Translations under genes and position numbers: made by a program
In this document: positions 61,735 to 64,000 of the stretch, piece after piece
How the letters are laid out: every line of letters begins with the position of its first letter
Numbering within the stretch: position 1 is the stretch's first letter
The notes under the pieces: model-generated
Database searches by the model: none
The model's input: only the letters and a program-made list of their open reading frames with translations
What the model was told of the DNA's origin: nothing
From: JAXGPP01 sp040766885
GTDB taxonomy: Bacteria > Planctomycetota > Planctomycetia > Pirellulales > Thermoguttaceae
Length of the DNA: 64,000 nucleotides
Assembly (NCBI GenBank): GCA_040766885.1
Contig: JAXGPP010000032.1
Span: 1 to 64,000, forward strand
Direction: 5' to 3'

Positions 61735-63018
61735 ATGAAGGTATTGGTGGTGGGCAACGGAGGCCGGGAGCACGCCCTGGCGTGGAAATTGTCGCAGAGC
61801 CCCCGCGTTGAGCGAGTGTTCGTGGCCCCCGGCAACGCCGGCACTGCCCGCGATGCCGAAAACGTCGACATCCCGGCGGGCGATTTCCGCCGGCTTATCG
61901 AGTTCGCCAGGCAAAACTCGGTCGGGTTGACCGTGGTCGGACCCGAGGGGCCCTTGGCCGATGGCATCGTCGATGCTTTCGAGGCGGAAGAGCTGAGGAT
62001 CTTCGGACCCTCGAAGACGGCCGCCGAGTTGGAAGCGAGCAAGGCCTTCTGCAAGGACCTGCTCCGCGATGCCGACGTGCCCACGGCCGACTACCAGACA
62101 TTCTCCGACGCCGGGCGGGCGCTGCGTTATCTCCAGGAACGCGGCGACGCGCCGGTGGTGGTCAAGGCCGATGGCCTCGCCGCCGGCAAGGGGGTGATCG
62201 TCTGCGAGCACCGCCAGCAGGCAATCGAGGCGGTGCAGCGGATTGGCTTGGAACACGAATTCGGCGCGGCAGGAAACCGGATCGTGATCGAAGAGCGGCT
62301 CCACGGCGAGGAAGCCAGCGTGCTGGCGATCACCGACGGCCGTACGATCGTTACCCTGCAGCCGGCCCAGGACCACAAACCGGCAAATGACGGCGACACC
62401 GGTCCCAATACGGGCGGCATGGGGGCCTACTGCCCCGCCCCGCTGGTGGACGACAAGCGCCTGCACTGGATCGAAGAGCATGTGCTCGTGCCGACGATCC
62501 ACGCGATGAATCGCGCCCGGCGACCGTTTCGCGGCGTGCTCTATGCCGGACTGATGATGACCAATCAGGGGCCCAAGGTGCTCGAGTACAACGCCCGATT
62601 CGGCGATCCTGAGTGCCAGCCGTTGTTGATGCGGCTCAAGACCGATCTGATGGACGTGCTGGAGGCCACTGTCGATGGCCGGTTGCACGAAATCGAGCCG
62701 CTGGATTGGGACCCGCGACCGGCCGTTTGCGTCGTCATGGCCAGCGAGGGTTATCCGGGCACATACCGCACAGGGCTGCCGATCCGCGGCCTTGAGGAAG
62801 CCGACAAGCTGCCCGGAGTGAAAGTCTTCCATGCGGGCACTCGACTTGTTGAAGGCCGCATCCTCACTGCGGGCGGGCGCGTGCTGGGAGTGACCGCGTT
62901 GGGCGAGACGATCGCACGGGCCAAGCTCAATGCTTACACCGGCGTGAAACAGATCCGCTGGGAAGGGGCCTGGTGCCGGAAGGACATCTCCGACAAGGCG
63001 TTGGCCGGGCACGCGTAG
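61735..63018 (+). CDS. purD: phosphoribosylamine-glycine ligase
   Basis: 427 residues, full length for GARS. N-terminal VVGNGGREHALAWKL, central ATP-grasp with VVVKADGLAAGKGV, TGGMGAYCPAPL, LYAGLMMTNQGPKVLEYNARFGDPE and a C-terminal domain with VVMASEGYPGTY. It makes glycinamide ribonucleotide in purine synthesis. AAGGA lies 8 bases before the ATG. It has no purine genes beside it. Confidence 0.97.
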   Translation: MKVLVVGNGGREHALAWKLSQSPRVERVFVAPGNAGTARDAENVDIPAGDFRRLIEFARQNSVGLTVVGPEGPLADGIVDAFEAEELRIFGPSKTAAELEASKAFCKDLLRDADVPTADYQTFSDAGRALRYLQERGDAPVVVKADGLAAGKGVIVCEHRQQAIEAVQRIGLEHEFGAAGNRIVIEERLHGEEASVLAITDGRTIVTLQPAQDHKPANDGDTGPNTGGMGAYCPAPLVDDKRLHWIEEHVLVPTIHAMNRARRPFRGVLYAGLMMTNQGPKVLEYNARFGDPECQPLLMRLKTDLMDVLEATVDGRLHEIEPLDWDPRPAVCVVMASEGYPGTYRTGLPIRGLEEADKLPGVKVFHAGTRLVEGRILTAGGRVLGVTALGETIARAKLNAYTGVKQIRWEGAWCRKDISDKALAGHA

Positions 63019-63076
63019 AAGCTGCCTCCGCCGCGTTTCCCTTCAGGACAATGCGACGCGAGCGCAAATCCGCGAC

Positions 63077-64000
63077 TCACTCGGCCAGAATCGCTTCGGC
63101 GCGGTCGCGATCCGCGTCCATGAAGTGGGGAATGCCAGTGGCCACGGCGCATTGCGGAGTGAGGCTGATGAGATCGCTGCGGCGAAGCGAGGCCACCCGG
63201 AAACGGCGAGCGGCAGCCAGTCGGTCGTGCAGGCCGGCTGCAAGACTCTGCGCGTAGGAGTAGATGCCAATCGCACCCAGCGGAATTCTGCCGATCTCGC
63301 GCCGCCCGACCAGATCGGCCACCTCCTCCCAGCAGGCGAAAATCTCTTCCGGCGAGGAACCGTGCCGGCGGACCGACTTGGGCAAGCCGCCGTTATTCAT
63401 CCACCGCGTGAGCCGCTCACCCACCGCACCGGGGATACGCAAGGCCCGGCCGATCCGAACAGCGCGGCCAAACGGCGCCGAGAGCGCCAGCGCCTTGAGG
63501 ATCTGACCGTCCTGACAAAAGCCGCCGGAAAACGCCAGATCGGGAACCGGCTCTCCCCGCGCCTGGAGTCTTTCGCAGAACTCGTGCGCGGCGGTATGAA
63601 GATAGACGCTCCGGAGGGCCGCATCGCCACTGATCGTGATCAGATCGACCCCTGCCCGGCTCGACCACTTGAGCAGCAAAGCCAGTTCCACCAGATCGGC
63701 AGCGTGAGCGGCCAGAGTGATTCGCTGATATCCCAGGCCGCGCAACATCCGGCATTGAAGCAACAGTTCCTTCTCATCGGCAAACTGGGAGCGGCGATGA
63801 AGCTGGAAGTCGTTGATGATTCCGCCGCGATGGGCCGCCTGGATGATAGGGTCGTCGGGATCCGGTGTCACCGTGTGGCCACGGCGCTTCAGGTCCAGGG
63901 CCTCACAGAGCGAGCCAATCTTCAATGGCCCTGGGCAGGCCGTCTCGCCCCAGACGAGTTCAATGCCCTCCAGAACGTGCCGCCGACGCAGGTATTCTGG
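63077..64000 (-). CDS. glutamate synthase-like FMN-binding TIM-barrel protein, 5' end outside window
   Basis: The frame is open through the right edge of the window, so the start is missing; 307 codons are visible. The barrel pattern includes ELVWGETACPGPLK at the edge, ADLVELALLLKWSSRAGVDLITISGDAALR in the middle, and LAFSGGFCQDGQILKALALSA near the FMN phosphate site, then RAVRIGRAL. This order resembles the FMN-binding domain of glutamate synthase large subunit and its stand-alone relatives (PF01645), but the usual iron-sulfur cysteines are not clear, so the assignment is tentative. It converges on purD with 58 bp between. Confidence 0.45.
   Translation of the reverse strand, partial: PEYLRRRHVLEGIELVWGETACPGPLKIGSLCEALDLKRRGHTVTPDPDDPIIQAAHRGGIINDFQLHRRSQFADEKELLLQCRMLRGLGYQRITLAAHAADLVELALLLKWSSRAGVDLITISGDAALRSVYLHTAAHEFCERLQARGEPVPDLAFSGGFCQDGQILKALALSAPFGRAVRIGRALRIPGAVGERLTRWMNNGGLPKSVRRHGSSPEEIFACWEEVADLVGRREIGRIPLGAIGIYSYAQSLAAGLHDRLAAARRFRVASLRRSDLISLTPQCAVATGIPHFMDADRDRAEAILAE

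Overview
The window is a stretch of chromosome from a GC-rich bacterium, most probably a member of the Planctomycetota (Pirellulales-like). The lineage call rests on gene types typical of that phylum: a DUF1559 prepilin-like protein, a DUF1080 (3-keto-disaccharide hydrolase) protein, secreted sulfatase, heparinase II/III and FAD-oxidoreductase proteins, an exported ADP-ribosylglycohydrolase, LRR membrane proteins with an 'FG-L/I-R-S/T-LL' membrane motif, and a bc-type complex built around a large multiheme cytochrome. Shine-Dalgarno sites are often weak. No rRNA, tRNA or CRISPR array was found.

Layout. 1-6.1 kb: the end of an ArnT/PMT-type glycosyltransferase, a sulfur-related pair (ATC hydrolase and CoA-disulfide reductase with rhodanese), an exported ADP-ribosylglycohydrolase, and an LRR membrane protein. 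6.2-9.9 kb: cobalamin-dependent methionine synthase. 10-14.6 kb: heparinase II/III, DUF169, a membrane protein with two CxxC pairs, and DUF1080. 15-20.1 kb: a likely envelope-export group (low-complexity membrane-anchored protein, Wzc/ParA-like P-loop protein with a broken Walker A, ExeA-like ATPase, GT39 enzyme). 20.1-23.3 kb: glutaredoxin-like protein, Ser/Thr kinase, LarE. 23.9-28.8 kb: nitrogen control (amt, PII, glnD) behind a candidate sigma-54 promoter. 29-30.7 kb: stand-alone CheB and a PilZ-like protein. 31-33 kb: trpBA. 33-36.4 kb: FAD oxidoreductase and argG.

36.7-50.1 kb is the accessory part: DUF1559, a mosaic of short palindromic repeats, a lower-GC block of three poorly known genes, two truncated remnants of a REP-associated tyrosine transposase (RAYT), a GH26 enzyme with a Tat-exported enolase-superfamily protein, an outer-membrane FadL-like protein, a HAD phosphatase, a sulfatase, and almost 1 kb without a gene.

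50.1-61.5 kb is one leftward respiratory cluster: Rieske protein, b6-type cytochrome b (broken by two single-base frameshifts), a subunit-IV-like cytochrome b, an octaheme cytochrome c with a PDZ domain, a Tat-exported cupredoxin-like protein, a diheme cytochrome c lipoprotein, then ctaA and ctaB for heme A. Together they would take electrons from quinol to periplasmic carriers and supply heme A for a terminal oxidase whose own genes are not in the window. Divergent from it lies purD, and the window ends inside a possible glutamate-synthase-like FMN protein.
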